A stretch of DNA of 64,000 bases from Pseudomonas sp. Seg1 (lineage in GTDB: Bacteria > Pseudomonadota > Gammaproteobacteria > Pseudomonadales > Pseudomonadaceae). The notes under the pieces were generated by a model, which was given only the letters and a program-made list of their open reading frames with translations, ran no database searches and was not told the DNA's origin. This document shows, in pieces, positions 36,188-44,436 of the stretch. The translations under genes were made by a program, and so were the position numbers. Where the stretch lies: positions 3,195,501-3,259,500 of the forward strand of contig NZ_AP021903.1 of assembly GCF_018326005.1 (NCBI RefSeq), given 5' to 3'. The number at the start of each line of letters is the position of its first letter. The first letter of the stretch is position 1.

Positions 36188-36273
36188 CTAAGCACAAACT
36201 CAGTGTGCGCTCGCTTGCGGCTCTTCGGATCTAATGGCGTGGCACATCGAGCAGATAGTGAACGGAAGGTTCA

Positions 36274-38073
36274 ATGGAAGAAATATCCCAAAGCGTAATG
36301 CTGCATGAAAAAACTGTTCTGGACTCACAAAGCCTAGACTCAGAGATAACACGACATGAGCTGGCGAACAAGCGTTACACGGTCATTCAAGATTTCAATT
36401 CGGGCGCATTAGAATTCCAGCAGGCTCTAGAAATCCTATCGATCAGCCGGTCACAATTCTACAAGTTGCTCAAACGGTCGAGAGGGTCTCTGAGCTACCG
36501 CGCCATCGTAGGCGATCGTAGCGGAAGAAAGTTCGGCGCAAATGCGATTCAGAATGACGTGGAGCGGCTCATCGAGGACATGTTCCTTAAGCACTACCCT
36601 CAGGCGAGAACCTATGGGGCGGTCTGGAGAGCTTGTCAGACCGAGGGTGACAGCCGTCAAATTCTGAGACCGAGCTATCACACGGTCAAACGATGGATTA
36701 AAAAGCAACCGTCAGAACTTCTCTACAAGATGAAACACGGGAAGGAAGCAGCGGTTCAGCGTTTTGAACTTCGTCCAGGCTACAAAGTAACGAACCGCCC
36801 TTTGGAGTGGGTGCAGATTGACCACACGGTTGTGGATATGCTGTTAGTCGATGAGGACGATAGGACAAAAATTATCGGTCGTCCCTACATCAGTTTGGCA
36901 ATCTGTATTCATACTAGAGTAATTCTCGGGTTCTACCTGTCCTTCCTCCCTCCCAGCGCAGTGACAGTCGCTATGTTATTGGAGAACTGCGCCCTGCCGA
37001 AGGACGAGATGCTGGAAAGGTGGGGATTACCGACGTATTTGTGGCCTATGCACGGTTTGCCGGAGACGATCCATACCGACAACGCGAAGGAATTCACGTC
37101 GGACGTTTTCGTTCTTAATGCAAAAGGCTTCGGTATCACGGTTGAGCATCGGATGATTGGAAAGAAGCATCAGGGTGGGCACATTGAAAGCCTGATTGGC
37201 AAACAGATGATCCATTTGATCCACCAACTACCTGGTAGTACTGGTTCGAACACAGTTCAACGCAAGTCACTTCGCAGTGAGAAGACCGCCAGCATTACCC
37301 TAACAAGGCTGCGTCAGATGATGGTATATGCCATACATGCTTATCATGAGACGAAGCACTCAGCGTTAGGTAAAAGTCCTAGCCAAGCTTGGAACAAGCA
37401 TTATGAAAAGCATCCAGCTTATCGGCTCCTGCCAGTGGTTCAGCATGAGCACTTCAAGTACACCTTTTATCCTGAAGTCTCAGGTAAGGAAATCACCCCT
37501 GACGGGATAGGTATGTTTCGTAGGCAATACTTCTCATCAGCCTTGAAGAGTAAGGTTCGACAGAAGGTTCTAGTAAAATATGACCCTTATGATATGAGCT
37601 ATGTAATGGTTAAGTTTGACGGTAAATGGGAAAAGATTCCGTGTGTAAGGAACAAATTTAACAGAAGCAGCGACCTAGAGATTTATCGTTGGCAGCGTCA
37701 ACAAAAAGGAGACCGGGACGGAACCATGAGCACTTCAGGGGCGCAGTCGGCTGGGAAATTTCACCAAGCTGCTGAAGAGGAATCAAAGCTTACGCGCCAG
37801 GAGAAACAGAGGAAGAAACGCGAGAAAGGTATGGAGGACTACAGAACACAGAACGCTAAATCTGGCTCTGTTGCAGCCAATTCAGACAACGCAACTGAAT
37901 CGAAAAAACTCCATACGTCCATTAATCCCAAGACGAAGCCTAAGCTGGGCAAGGTCGCTAGGGAAGTTACATCGAATGTTTTTGATGTCATTGCATTCTT
38001 GCAGCGTAAGGAGCAGGTTGCTCGCGACGACGAGTTTCCGGTTATCTACGACAGCGCCCCTATTCGATGGTGA
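36274..38073 (+). CDS. DDE transposase, TniA/TnsB family
   Basis: 599 residues. An N-terminal helix-turn-helix region (LEILSISRSQFYKLLKRSRG near residue 51) precedes the rve-type catalytic core: Asp183 (WVQIDHTVVD), Asp269 (TIHTDNAKEF) and Glu305 (GGHIESLIG), 35 residues apart, so the triad is complete. A Mu-transposase-type beta-barrel follows (GMFRRQYFSS near 415). The C-terminal 110 residues are charged and disordered, as in TnsB and TniA tails that contact the ATPase. Ribosome site GGAAGG. Size fits TniA (about 560). It should bind element ends and join strands; with no TnsA-type nuclease nearby, replicative transposition via cointegrates is expected. Confidence 0.9.
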   Translation: MEEISQSVMLHEKTVLDSQSLDSEITRHELANKRYTVIQDFNSGALEFQQALEILSISRSQFYKLLKRSRGSLSYRAIVGDRSGRKFGANAIQNDVERLIEDMFLKHYPQARTYGAVWRACQTEGDSRQILRPSYHTVKRWIKKQPSELLYKMKHGKEAAVQRFELRPGYKVTNRPLEWVQIDHTVVDMLLVDEDDRTKIIGRPYISLAICIHTRVILGFYLSFLPPSAVTVAMLLENCALPKDEMLERWGLPTYLWPMHGLPETIHTDNAKEFTSDVFVLNAKGFGITVEHRMIGKKHQGGHIESLIGKQMIHLIHQLPGSTGSNTVQRKSLRSEKTASITLTRLRQMMVYAIHAYHETKHSALGKSPSQAWNKHYEKHPAYRLLPVVQHEHFKYTFYPEVSGKEITPDGIGMFRRQYFSSALKSKVRQKVLVKYDPYDMSYVMVKFDGKWEKIPCVRNKFNRSSDLEIYRWQRQQKGDRDGTMSTSGAQSAGKFHQAAEEESKLTRQEKQRKKREKGMEDYRTQNAKSGSVAANSDNATESKKLHTSINPKTKPKLGKVAREVTSNVFDVIAFLQRKEQVARDDEFPVIYDSAPIRW

Positions 38074-38429
38074 AGCAACAGCCCAGTTTGAGTAGCCCGA
38101 GTTGGACAGCAGGCTAAAATCTTAGCAAAAGCTAATGCATAAAGACGCCGTTAATGGATCAAATAAAACGTAATCCACTTGCGTGATTCAGTAGCGCGAG
38201 TACGGATTTTATTGTCTGAAAATTGGAATAAGGCGTATCGCAATATTATAAATTCTCAGAAGTAAAATTTTGCGCACGCCTTGTTCGTTGCCTGAAAAAA
38301 CTTAATCAACGGGAAAGGTGTCAATAGGTTTGATGCCACTTCCGCAGGCTCTGTCATAGTGAATGATATGCAAGTTGAGTCCTTGGCCTTGAATAAGTTA
38401 TATGTAAATATTTAAATTGGAAATTTACT
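38074..38429. other. AT-rich spacer between transposase and ATPase genes
   Basis: 356 bases with no credible gene. It carries stops in all frames, an AT-rich stretch just before 38430, and CTCTGTCAT (38349-38357), also present at 35692 in the left flank near copies of CACTTCCGC in both places. A separate promoter for the ATPase-TniQ genes is likely here, which is unusual for tni operons, where genes normally abut. Confidence 0.45.
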
Positions 38430-39326
38430 GTGAGCGAAAATCTTTATCCGCATGTGCATCAGGCTGCTCAGCACCATTTTGAGCTTTCCGATGAAAATAG
38501 AATGATCTCGTGCTCTGACGATTTCTGGGTGCCGCATCCTGCAGCAGAACGAGTTATCAGTCAGATTCATTTCTCTATGAAAATGAAAAACAGGATTGTA
38601 GCGCCTTGCATGATCGTTGCAGCAGCAGGCGGCGCGGGCAAGTCTGCAATGGTGAACCAACTCAAGGAGCGTAATCTGTACGCTGATGACAAGTTGATAT
38701 TTGTGACCATGCATCAGAATCCAAATAACTATAGTTTGCGCGACCTGATTCTTGTTGCGATGGGCCTTGGAGTCGGTAAGCTTGCGCGTCAAGGCGGAAA
38801 TCTTACCCCACAACTTCAAAGTAGAATCAAATCGCAGAATATCAGAGGCATTGTCATCGATGAGGTGCACGACGCATTGACGTTGACGGCTGCACAGCAA
38901 AGCGTGAATTTGTCACTTTTGAAGAATCTTTCTAGTGATATTTATGGGCTTTCGGTCTTCGCATTTGGTGTAGAAGATGCTGCAGATGTTCTTCGCCGAG
39001 ATCAGCAATTGGAGCGTCGCTACGCGGTAAAACATTTGGCCAGTTGGGAGAACGGCGCTGAGTTTAGAAGTTTTGTCGCAAGCTACATCCATCGGTTGCC
39101 TTTGAAGAAAGCGACCAATTTGAAAGACCAGATCCTGTATTTGAAGATTTTGGACAAAAGCTTGGGTTTAACTGACAACATTGTGAAAATCCTGCAGAGT
39201 GCCGCGATGGCAGCAGTCATTGACGGCAGCGAGCACATTACGCATTCCCATATCGATAACATCGAATCAATCATGGAAGACTTCAGCTTCGCCCTGCGAG
39301 CCGAAGATGCCGATGCTACAGCATAA
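38430..39326 (+). CDS. AAA+ ATPase, TniB/TnsC-type transposition regulator
   Basis: 298 residues. Walker A is intact (VAAAGGAGKSAM, residues 63-74) and Walker B is GIVIDEVHDAL (140-150, Asp144/Glu145). A sensor-like strand (SVFAFGVEDAADVLRRD) and the arginine pair QLERRYAVKHL near 195 match the TniB/TnsC family. It should form ATP-dependent filaments on target DNA that recruit and activate the transposase. The GTG at 38430 is the likely start. Twelve bases separate it from the second ATPase gene. Confidence 0.88.
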   Translation: MSENLYPHVHQAAQHHFELSDENRMISCSDDFWVPHPAAERVISQIHFSMKMKNRIVAPCMIVAAAGGAGKSAMVNQLKERNLYADDKLIFVTMHQNPNNYSLRDLILVAMGLGVGKLARQGGNLTPQLQSRIKSQNIRGIVIDEVHDALTLTAAQQSVNLSLLKNLSSDIYGLSVFAFGVEDAADVLRRDQQLERRYAVKHLASWENGAEFRSFVASYIHRLPLKKATNLKDQILYLKILDKSLGLTDNIVKILQSAAMAAVIDGSEHITHSHIDNIESIMEDFSFALRAEDADATA

Positions 39327-39338
39327 TAGGAACATGTC

Positions 39339-40151
39339 TTGAATCAAGAGCACTCCCTGCAAGTTGCTCGCACTGTACTGGAAGGCCGTCACGGCTTCCA
39401 GTATGTTAGCGAGTCTTGGCGTAACGCTTTTTCCCAAATGCTAAAGTATATTCAGAACGAAGAGGGCGGCCAAGTGATTCTGGTTGACGGCCCTGCGGGA
39501 AGCGGTATTACGACTTTTTTTAGAGCTATTGTGGCTGACCCTGTCTTCTCTGGGATTACCGTGATGAATAATTTATATGATTACGACATCACTTTTATAG
39601 ATAGAGTTTGTGCTGCATTTTCACTTCTAGAACCTTCCGTTTCCCTGCAAGACGTGCCCGCTTACTTAGCGGAGTTTTCATTTCTCACTGCCCAGACGAT
39701 GATCGCGGTCGACGATTTGGATGTGATTGTGCGAAATAAGGTGGAATCCCTACATGTCGCGGAACAGATAAGAAAAATGACGGAGAGTCGTGCGCGATTC
39801 TGCTTTATTATTTCAACACGCTCGACATCGTTGCAGCAGCATATAGAAACTAGTAGCTCAAATTTTTTTCGGATAGGGCTTAAGCGGCAGCTTAATATTT
39901 CTAGTTGCACTGAGATTATCGAGTCTTTTTGGCGTTGGAATAATAGTGCCTTTCGATTAGACATCCCTATGAGTAAATGTATTTTTAGCCTCTGTAAAGA
40001 GGCTGACTTTGAGATCGATCGAGTAATCGATATCCTTCAAGATATTTATGTGCTTAGGGTTTTGTTTGGGAAGGGGGCGCAAAAAATAACGGATAGATGC
40101 ATGTCGAGGGAGGAAATCAAATTTGAGGTGCAATCAAATGTTTATTCCTGA
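39339..40151 (+). CDS. Second AAA-like ATPase with degenerate Walker A
   Basis: 270 residues. The fold resembles the preceding ATPase, with a Walker A position reading VDGPAGSGITTFF: the essential lysine is isoleucine at residue 57 (codon ATT). Walker B is kept (MIAVDDLDVI, Asp125-Asp126), and a sensor strand FCFIISTRSTSL follows. Without the lysine, ATP hydrolysis should be lost or very weak, so a structural or regulatory partner of the active ATPase is inferred. The TTG at 39339 has AATAGGA upstream. It overlaps the TniQ gene by 14 bases. Canonical tni operons have one ATPase only. Confidence 0.8.
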   Translation: MNQEHSLQVARTVLEGRHGFQYVSESWRNAFSQMLKYIQNEEGGQVILVDGPAGSGITTFFRAIVADPVFSGITVMNNLYDYDITFIDRVCAAFSLLEPSVSLQDVPAYLAEFSFLTAQTMIAVDDLDVIVRNKVESLHVAEQIRKMTESRARFCFIISTRSTSLQQHIETSSSNFFRIGLKRQLNISSCTEIIESFWRWNNSAFRLDIPMSKCIFSLCKEADFEIDRVIDILQDIYVLRVLFGKGAQKITDRCMSREEIKFEVQSNVYS

Positions 40152-41121
40152 GATTTCGGAGGGAGAAAGCCTTTCGTCCTGGATGTACAGGATTGCTTTG
40201 CAGGGAATGTGTAATAGATATTTTGACGCGAGTCACATTGGGGAGTTTGAGGCTGGCGAGATGTGGGCTCATGCAACGCATTCATCGGTAAGTGATCCTG
40301 ATTTTATGGAAACTAACGTGAAGCTGCCATCTTTCATCAAGCAGCATGGTGTTGCGAGAGAGCGTTTTGCCGAGAAGTTCGGCCCGTGTAAGCAGCCGTT
40401 AGTTCCGATTAAATATCGGCGCTCTTATTGCTATGCATGTTTGGAAGAAGGTCTCAAGACCACCCGCTCATTTGTATGCAAATTGGAGTGGCGATATCTT
40501 CTTCAACCCTTTTGCGCTGCGCACCAGGTTCTTTTGCGAGACGCACCCGTAAAATACAGTACCAACGAAGATTATGGGTTCCGGCTTTTCATGTGGCACC
40601 ACAATAGAGACAGGGTTTTCGACCGATATGATCTTGCATGTGAAGCTGATTCAGAGTTGCTGAGGCTGTCTTTGGATGTGCAGCAGCGGTACATGGATCT
40701 CCGGCTAAGGGCGCCCCATAGCGATGTGGCTCAGCAGATGGACAATTTTATGCTTACTCTAATGAGAACGATGCTTCTACCTTGCCTCAGCGCTTCATAC
40801 CGCAATGTGGATATGTCGGGATGCGGAGGCCCCGATTGTTTTCCAAAGCATGGCCTAAGCTTCTATGTGACATTCTTTTTCGAGGTTTACAGAGTGTCGT
40901 GCAGTGCGAGAGCGAGGGCGCTTTATTTGAGTGGGCTATTGCTCGGCTGGATCGAACCCAGCGATGCTCAAGCAGCTAGGGGTAGGGACTACTATAGGGC
41001 CACTGATCGCGCGCAAATATGGCGGACTATTGATATAAATTCGCAGTTAGGTAGATGGGTGCATAATCAGTTGGAGTTGTACGAGAGCAGTCTCCTTTCA
41101 CTATCGAACATAGGCGTTTAA
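40138..41121 (+). CDS. tniQ: TniQ family target-selection protein
   Basis: 327 residues. The family opening PEISEGESLSSWMYRIAL lies at the N-terminus. The zinc-binding module follows: CYAC near residue 98 and PFCAAHQVLL near 125, flanking the LEWRYLLQ strand typical of TniQ/TnsD. Helical sequence follows to the end. The ATG at 40138, with GAGGTG upstream, overlaps the previous gene, indicating coupled translation. TniQ proteins join the target site or its binding protein to the ATPase. Length is intermediate between the short Cas-associated and long TnsD forms. Confidence 0.88.
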   Translation: MFIPEISEGESLSSWMYRIALQGMCNRYFDASHIGEFEAGEMWAHATHSSVSDPDFMETNVKLPSFIKQHGVARERFAEKFGPCKQPLVPIKYRRSYCYACLEEGLKTTRSFVCKLEWRYLLQPFCAAHQVLLRDAPVKYSTNEDYGFRLFMWHHNRDRVFDRYDLACEADSELLRLSLDVQQRYMDLRLRAPHSDVAQQMDNFMLTLMRTMLLPCLSASYRNVDMSGCGGPDCFPKHGLSFYVTFFFEVYRVSCSARARALYLSGLLLGWIEPSDAQAARGRDYYRATDRAQIWRTIDINSQLGRWVHNQLELYESSLLSLSNIGV

Positions 41122-41126
41122 GCGCT

Positions 41127-41648
41127 ATGTGTAAGGAAATGATGCTGACTTATCTGTTTCCTGTTTATCTGACGACATCCATTCGTGTCAGCTTACCGAG
41201 GAGCTTCGAATCACGCCAAGTGACCTTGTGCTTTGTAGGAAGCGCGCGAACCGGGCAGATCCTCACTTACTCGTCCTCATTCGGCTATCCGGGCGTGGAT
41301 CTCTACCAACGAGCATTGCTCGCCCTTAGAGCGCAGGAGTCAGGGAAGTGTTCATGGCCTTCAACTATAAACCCGATGGTCAGCCAGTTCTCCGGCGTAA
41401 TGCCGGTAGAACCAGACTTCTCGACTCGGTATCCAGATCCAGATCGGCTATGTGCCTCCCTAAACTGGAGGTACAAACGAAAGTTGAATTTGATCGACGA
41501 ACAGGTGTTTAAAAACCGCCTGCTACGTTGCCTTTTTGATTGGGGATGCGATGAGCTAGCTTTGATCAACGACCCCTATAGGATCAGTTTGGAAGCACTC
41601 TTCAGGATCCTTTCGGCAACGGTGACGCGAATGAACCATACACGATAG
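41127..41648 (+). CDS. Unknown protein terminal to the transposition operon
   Basis: 173 residues, starting five bases after the TniQ stop (alternative ATG at 41142 with TAAGGA upstream), so it belongs to the operon. I do not recognise it. It has a hydrophobic N-terminal strand region and a basic middle (RYKRKLNLIDEQ), with FDWGCDELALINDPYRIS near residue 137. It could be a target-site-binding partner of TniQ or a truncated second TniQ/TnsD-type protein, but no zinc module is visible. Confidence 0.6.
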   Translation: MCKEMMLTYLFPVYLTTSIRVSLPRSFESRQVTLCFVGSARTGQILTYSSSFGYPGVDLYQRALLALRAQESGKCSWPSTINPMVSQFSGVMPVEPDFSTRYPDPDRLCASLNWRYKRKLNLIDEQVFKNRLLRCLFDWGCDELALINDPYRISLEALFRILSATVTRMNHTR

Positions 41649-41982
41649 ACGTTCATAGATTACGCAAAGGTCGACAGGAATCCTGTCACTAGATCTCTGG
41701 ACAGCAGCCGGCTATAGAGCCTGGATTGCTTACCCTTTCACAGGCTAATGGGCACAGTATAGGTTGTGGCTGTCCAGTATCGTTGGCCTTGCATTAAGCA
41801 AGAACGCCATTTTCTTCCCAATGCAACGCCAGACGTCCGAAGTGATCCACGCGTTAGCATGAGCGCAGCATTAGGTTTTCCTCATACACTCAGTCTTGCC
41901 TTAGATAACCGGCTGGGCGAGTGTAGTGGATAAATAGTGTGGTGATGAGGCGCGTCGTGGTGGAGGTTCTGCCTTAAAAGGC
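41649..41982. other. Right flank of the transposition module, no gene seen
   Basis: 334 bases without a supportable gene. A short frame near 41765-41860 (WLSSIVGLALSKNAIFF) could be a coding relic. I found no copy of the TGTCAATATAT repeat here, so the right end of the element is not located; it may lie further right or be deleted. Confidence 0.45.
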
Positions 41983-42498
41983 TTACTCCTTTTGCCAGTA
42001 CCGTTGAACAGTCGATGTGGGCAAACCTAGTGCGCGCGCAGCTTCGGCTTGTGTCAAACCCTGCTTTTTCAGTTCAACAACGGCACTAACCCTCTGAGCA
42101 TCCGCTCGAGTTCCTCGAGATCGTTTTTTCAATGCGCCGTCTTGAATCTGATCCTCCATGATTTTAAGGCCACCAGATTCGATGAAGCCTTGAAGCTCTT
42201 TCTGCGCATTTTTTATCAAATGTTCAGGAGCCTCTTTGTCACGGATCGCCAAGCACAACGCCAACAGAGTCAGAAGGTTGATATCGAGCGTTTCGGCGAT
42301 CTTGACGAGGGTCGGTAGCGTCGCCTGGATTTTCCCTTGTTCGAGCAAGCTAAGGTTGCTCTGGCTGATGGTTCCCGCCAGGGCCTCATAACCCAATCCT
42401 TTCATTTGCCGGATGGCGCGCAGCGTGACGGCTAGCTCTTCCTTCACGTTCAATTTCTCAAAATAAAGGATAGAGCCATACTCGCGTTGACCCACCAA
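41983..42498 (-). CDS. XRE-type regulator with C-terminal second HTH
   Basis: Up to 171 residues; the likeliest start is the GTG at 42447, giving 154. The N-terminal Cro/C1 helix-turn-helix includes LGYEALAGTISQSNLSLLEQGK; the C-terminal one is LTQAEAARALGLPTSTVQRYW. It has the same two-domain plan, length and closing motif as the protein at 23338-23811, indicating a paralogous pair at both sides of the transposition module. It should autoregulate through the inverted repeat at 42491-42529. Confidence 0.8.
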   Translation of the reverse strand: MVGQREYGSILYFEKLNVKEELAVTLRAIRQMKGLGYEALAGTISQSNLSLLEQGKIQATLPTLVKIAETLDINLLTLLALCLAIRDKEAPEHLIKNAQKELQGFIESGGLKIMEDQIQDGALKKRSRGTRADAQRVSAVVELKKQGLTQAEAARALGLPTSTVQRYWQKE

Positions 42499-42529
42499 AT
42501 ATCTCTAATTGTTAATGGTGGGATATTTG
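42491..42529. promoter_or_regulatory. Interlocked inverted repeats in the XRE promoter
   Basis: CAAATATC (42496-42503) is inverted as GATATTTG (42522-42529), and CCCACC (42491-42496) as GGTGGG (42517-42522). The two pairs interlock rather than nest. The site lies about 45 bases upstream of the regulator's likely start and is a strong candidate operator for it and for the divergent gene at 42690. Confidence 0.6.
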
Positions 42530-42689
42530 CTTATGATGGCCATTCAACAGGATGCATAGCGCCAAGGAATCGCGTGCCTTTCGGCAGCATCCCTAACCGG
42601 TTGCCAGAAGCATGAGCAGGGTCAATCGAAGGCTGCCTACGCTGAGCTTCTTCAGAGCTTGGCAGGATTTGAAATAGGGTTTATCCGCA

Positions 42690-43070
42690 GTGTTTGTAAC
42701 CAATAGCAGCAATTTGCAGAGGCAATTTAGAAGTCCGGACAGCACTCGAATGTTCTGGAAGTCGGTCGATATCAGTCGGTGCCAGTACTCGTTTCTGATT
42801 GAGGGAATGGGATTAGAGGATGGTGGCTTTAGTCCGGTTGCTCACCTAGTTACGGATGTGGAAACCGTTCAGATGATGCGTGCAGCGGAGCAGGGCGAAT
42901 TCCTGATCGTGACGAACATCCATCTCATACTTCCACCCACTAAGCGTGAGCAGGGGTCATACGCAATGGAGCTTCTTTCTGAAATTCGCATCCAGCCTGG
43001 CACCGAGGAAAACCCTGTCTACGAGTTCATCACCGGAACGGGCCATATCTACACCAGTGCACGCACATGA
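42690..43070 (+). CDS. Hypothetical protein, 126 residues
   Basis: Family not recognised. Soluble, with beta-rich middle (EFLIVTNIHLILPPTKRE). The GTG at 42690 is used; an ATG at 42750 is the alternative. It is the first of a co-directional run of small genes to 44970 and is divergent from the XRE gene, which may control it. Confidence 0.55.
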   Translation: MFVTNSSNLQRQFRSPDSTRMFWKSVDISRCQYSFLIEGMGLEDGGFSPVAHLVTDVETVQMMRAAEQGEFLIVTNIHLILPPTKREQGSYAMELLSEIRIQPGTEENPVYEFITGTGHIYTSART

Positions 43071-43092
43071 TGGTTCAAACACTGGAGGCGCC

Positions 43093-43497
43093 ATGTCAGT
43101 AACACTTGATGAGATTGGTCAGTTTTTTTACGGAAGTGGGGAAGTCGTTCATGGGTGGCATGGCGCGCAAGAAGAAATAATAGGGCTCGCCGAAAAGACT
43201 TTTCCGGGGAAACCTTTCTGCCTAGTGAAGCAATGGATCATCGCTGATCTCCAGCTCACTCAGGCGGAGCAGGATCGACTCGCATCAATGGGGCTGCTAC
43301 CAAATGCTGTCTACTCCCATGAGGTCGTCCTGGACAGCCGCCGACGTTTTTCTCCCGGCCACTGGGTGCGCACCAATTTCGGAATTTCGCATGATCACCC
43401 GTGCTTGTTTGAAACCAAAAGCACGGTCTACCTGTTGCTTGGTGATGGGTTAAGGAAGCCAGCAGGACTTAGTACCGTTTTTTCGTTTCGAGCGTAA
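43093..43497 (+). CDS. DUF6957-like small Pseudomonas protein
   Basis: 134 residues starting at the ATG at 43093, with GGAGG eight bases upstream. Features include YGSGEVVHGWHGAQEE near residue 12, FPGKPFCLVKQWIIADLQL near 35, VVLDSRRRFSPGHWVRT near 80 and a final STVYLLLGDGLRK. These match, from memory, a family of small uncharacterised proteins in Pseudomonas accessory regions (DUF6957). Function unknown. It follows the 126-residue gene by 22 bases. Confidence 0.6.
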   Translation: MSVTLDEIGQFFYGSGEVVHGWHGAQEEIIGLAEKTFPGKPFCLVKQWIIADLQLTQAEQDRLASMGLLPNAVYSHEVVLDSRRRFSPGHWVRTNFGISHDHPCLFETKSTVYLLLGDGLRKPAGLSTVFSFRA

Positions 43498-43575
43498 CCG
43501 ACTCAACACTTTCACCCACGCTGGCATTCAGGCAGTGCGATTGGCTACGCCTTTTAAAAATTGCAGGAGCACATT

Positions 43576-44139
43576 TTGATTCGATTTGATTGCCGGCAGG
43601 TCACTGGAGTGATCGAGAAGCCAAGAGTGATTGCTACTGAGCAGGGGACTGTGACCGCGCGCATCGTTATCGATGGGCAGGTATTGCCAAATGTTTTGCT
43701 GCCAGGAAAGATTTTTGAAGAGATTGAGGCGGGGGAGCGAGTGACCCTGTACGGCATCTTCACGAAGAAAAAGGACAAGACTGAAAACAAAGCCATCATC
43801 TACGCAGTAAAGGGTTCGAGCGGCAAGCTTGTCGCGGCGAAGCAGTACCAGATCAAAGTACCGGTTCTGATGCTAGTTGCAGCGGTACCCTTGATGATTG
43901 CGGTGGCCGTTGCTGGTTGCTTCATTTCGCCTTATCCGATCCACCTCATAACGGGTAGCGTCAACCCGAGTTATCTCGTTCCGGCGACGTTTAAGGCTGC
44001 GGCTTGGGAAGGAGTCGCTGCTGGCGTGTTCATGGTTGGATGTGCGATCAACTTTATTCGAAAAAGTAGCCAACCGGAAAGCTGGGCAGTAATCGATCCT
44101 GTGCCACTTTCACAGCGCTTCAGCAAGGCGTTCAAATAA
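43576..44139 (+). CDS. Small protein with OB-like domain and two TM helices
   Basis: 187 residues from the TTG at 43576; AGGAGC lies nine bases upstream, which excludes the longer reading from 43561. Residues 1-85 are beta-rich (VTGVIEKPRVIATEQG, RVTLYGIFTKKKD). Two hydrophobic helices follow (VLMLVAAVPLMIAVAVAGCF and AAWEGVAAGVFMVGCAINF) and a short basic tail. It is an inner-membrane protein of unknown function. The same domain order is present in the frameshifted gene at 25250. Confidence 0.65.
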   Translation: MIRFDCRQVTGVIEKPRVIATEQGTVTARIVIDGQVLPNVLLPGKIFEEIEAGERVTLYGIFTKKKDKTENKAIIYAVKGSSGKLVAAKQYQIKVPVLMLVAAVPLMIAVAVAGCFISPYPIHLITGSVNPSYLVPATFKAAAWEGVAAGVFMVGCAINFIRKSSQPESWAVIDPVPLSQRFSKAFK

Positions 44140-44192
44140 GTGCTTCATACCAGGCTTCCCCTTTGATGGAGGCTTTCTGAGCGAAGGAGAGG

Positions 44193-44402
44193 TTGCACGT
44201 GCAGACCGATGATCTCGAGCGCGAACGACGTCGCAAAGCAGTGGCGGAGGTTCTTGCTTGTCAGCTGCTCGATGGTGTGAGGCCTTCCTCTACGCACCTT
44301 GCTGAGCTGCAGCGATATGCGGATGGCCTGGTCAGTCTTGACGAGCTACTGAAGGAGTTGATTGAGTGCATACGGCAGTGCTCCCCCAGGGTAAGCAGCT
44401 AA
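44193..44402 (+). CDS. VbhA-like antitoxin domain protein
   Basis: 69 residues. The segment RRKAVAEVLACQLLDGVRP, then LAELQRYADGLVSLDELL, matches the antitoxin VbhA domain, which inhibits Fic AMP-transferases through an inhibitory helix. No Fic gene is adjacent; the next gene is a HAD-like protein. The start is TTG 44193 or GTG 44199 after GGAGAGG. As an orphan it may be a remnant, an anti-toxin against an invading element, or a regulator. Confidence 0.65.
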   Translation: MHVQTDDLERERRRKAVAEVLACQLLDGVRPSSTHLAELQRYADGLVSLDELLKELIECIRQCSPRVSS

Positions 44403-44436
44403 CTGCCAGGAAGGCCGGCTTTGAGAGATCTTTACC

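Larger units (their letters stand above)
35423..36273. other. AT-rich left flank of the transposition module
   Basis: 850 bases without a convincing gene between the integrase and the DDE transposase. It contains three copies of a TGTCAATATAT-type repeat, a GC-rich stem at 35930-35955, further short repeats (TCTCACGA at 35572 and 35637, TCGCGAAAG at 35790 and 35884) and a boxA-like leader. A 71-residue plus-strand frame (35704-35919) overlaps the repeats and is not credible. The region is the best candidate for the element's left end and transposase-binding sites. Confidence 0.6.

Noticed and set aside
35423..42000. CRISPR array or Cas genes near TniQ, as in CRISPR-associated transposons
   Set aside because: No regular direct repeats with spacers and no Cas-like protein; the three TGTCAATATAT copies are unevenly spaced.
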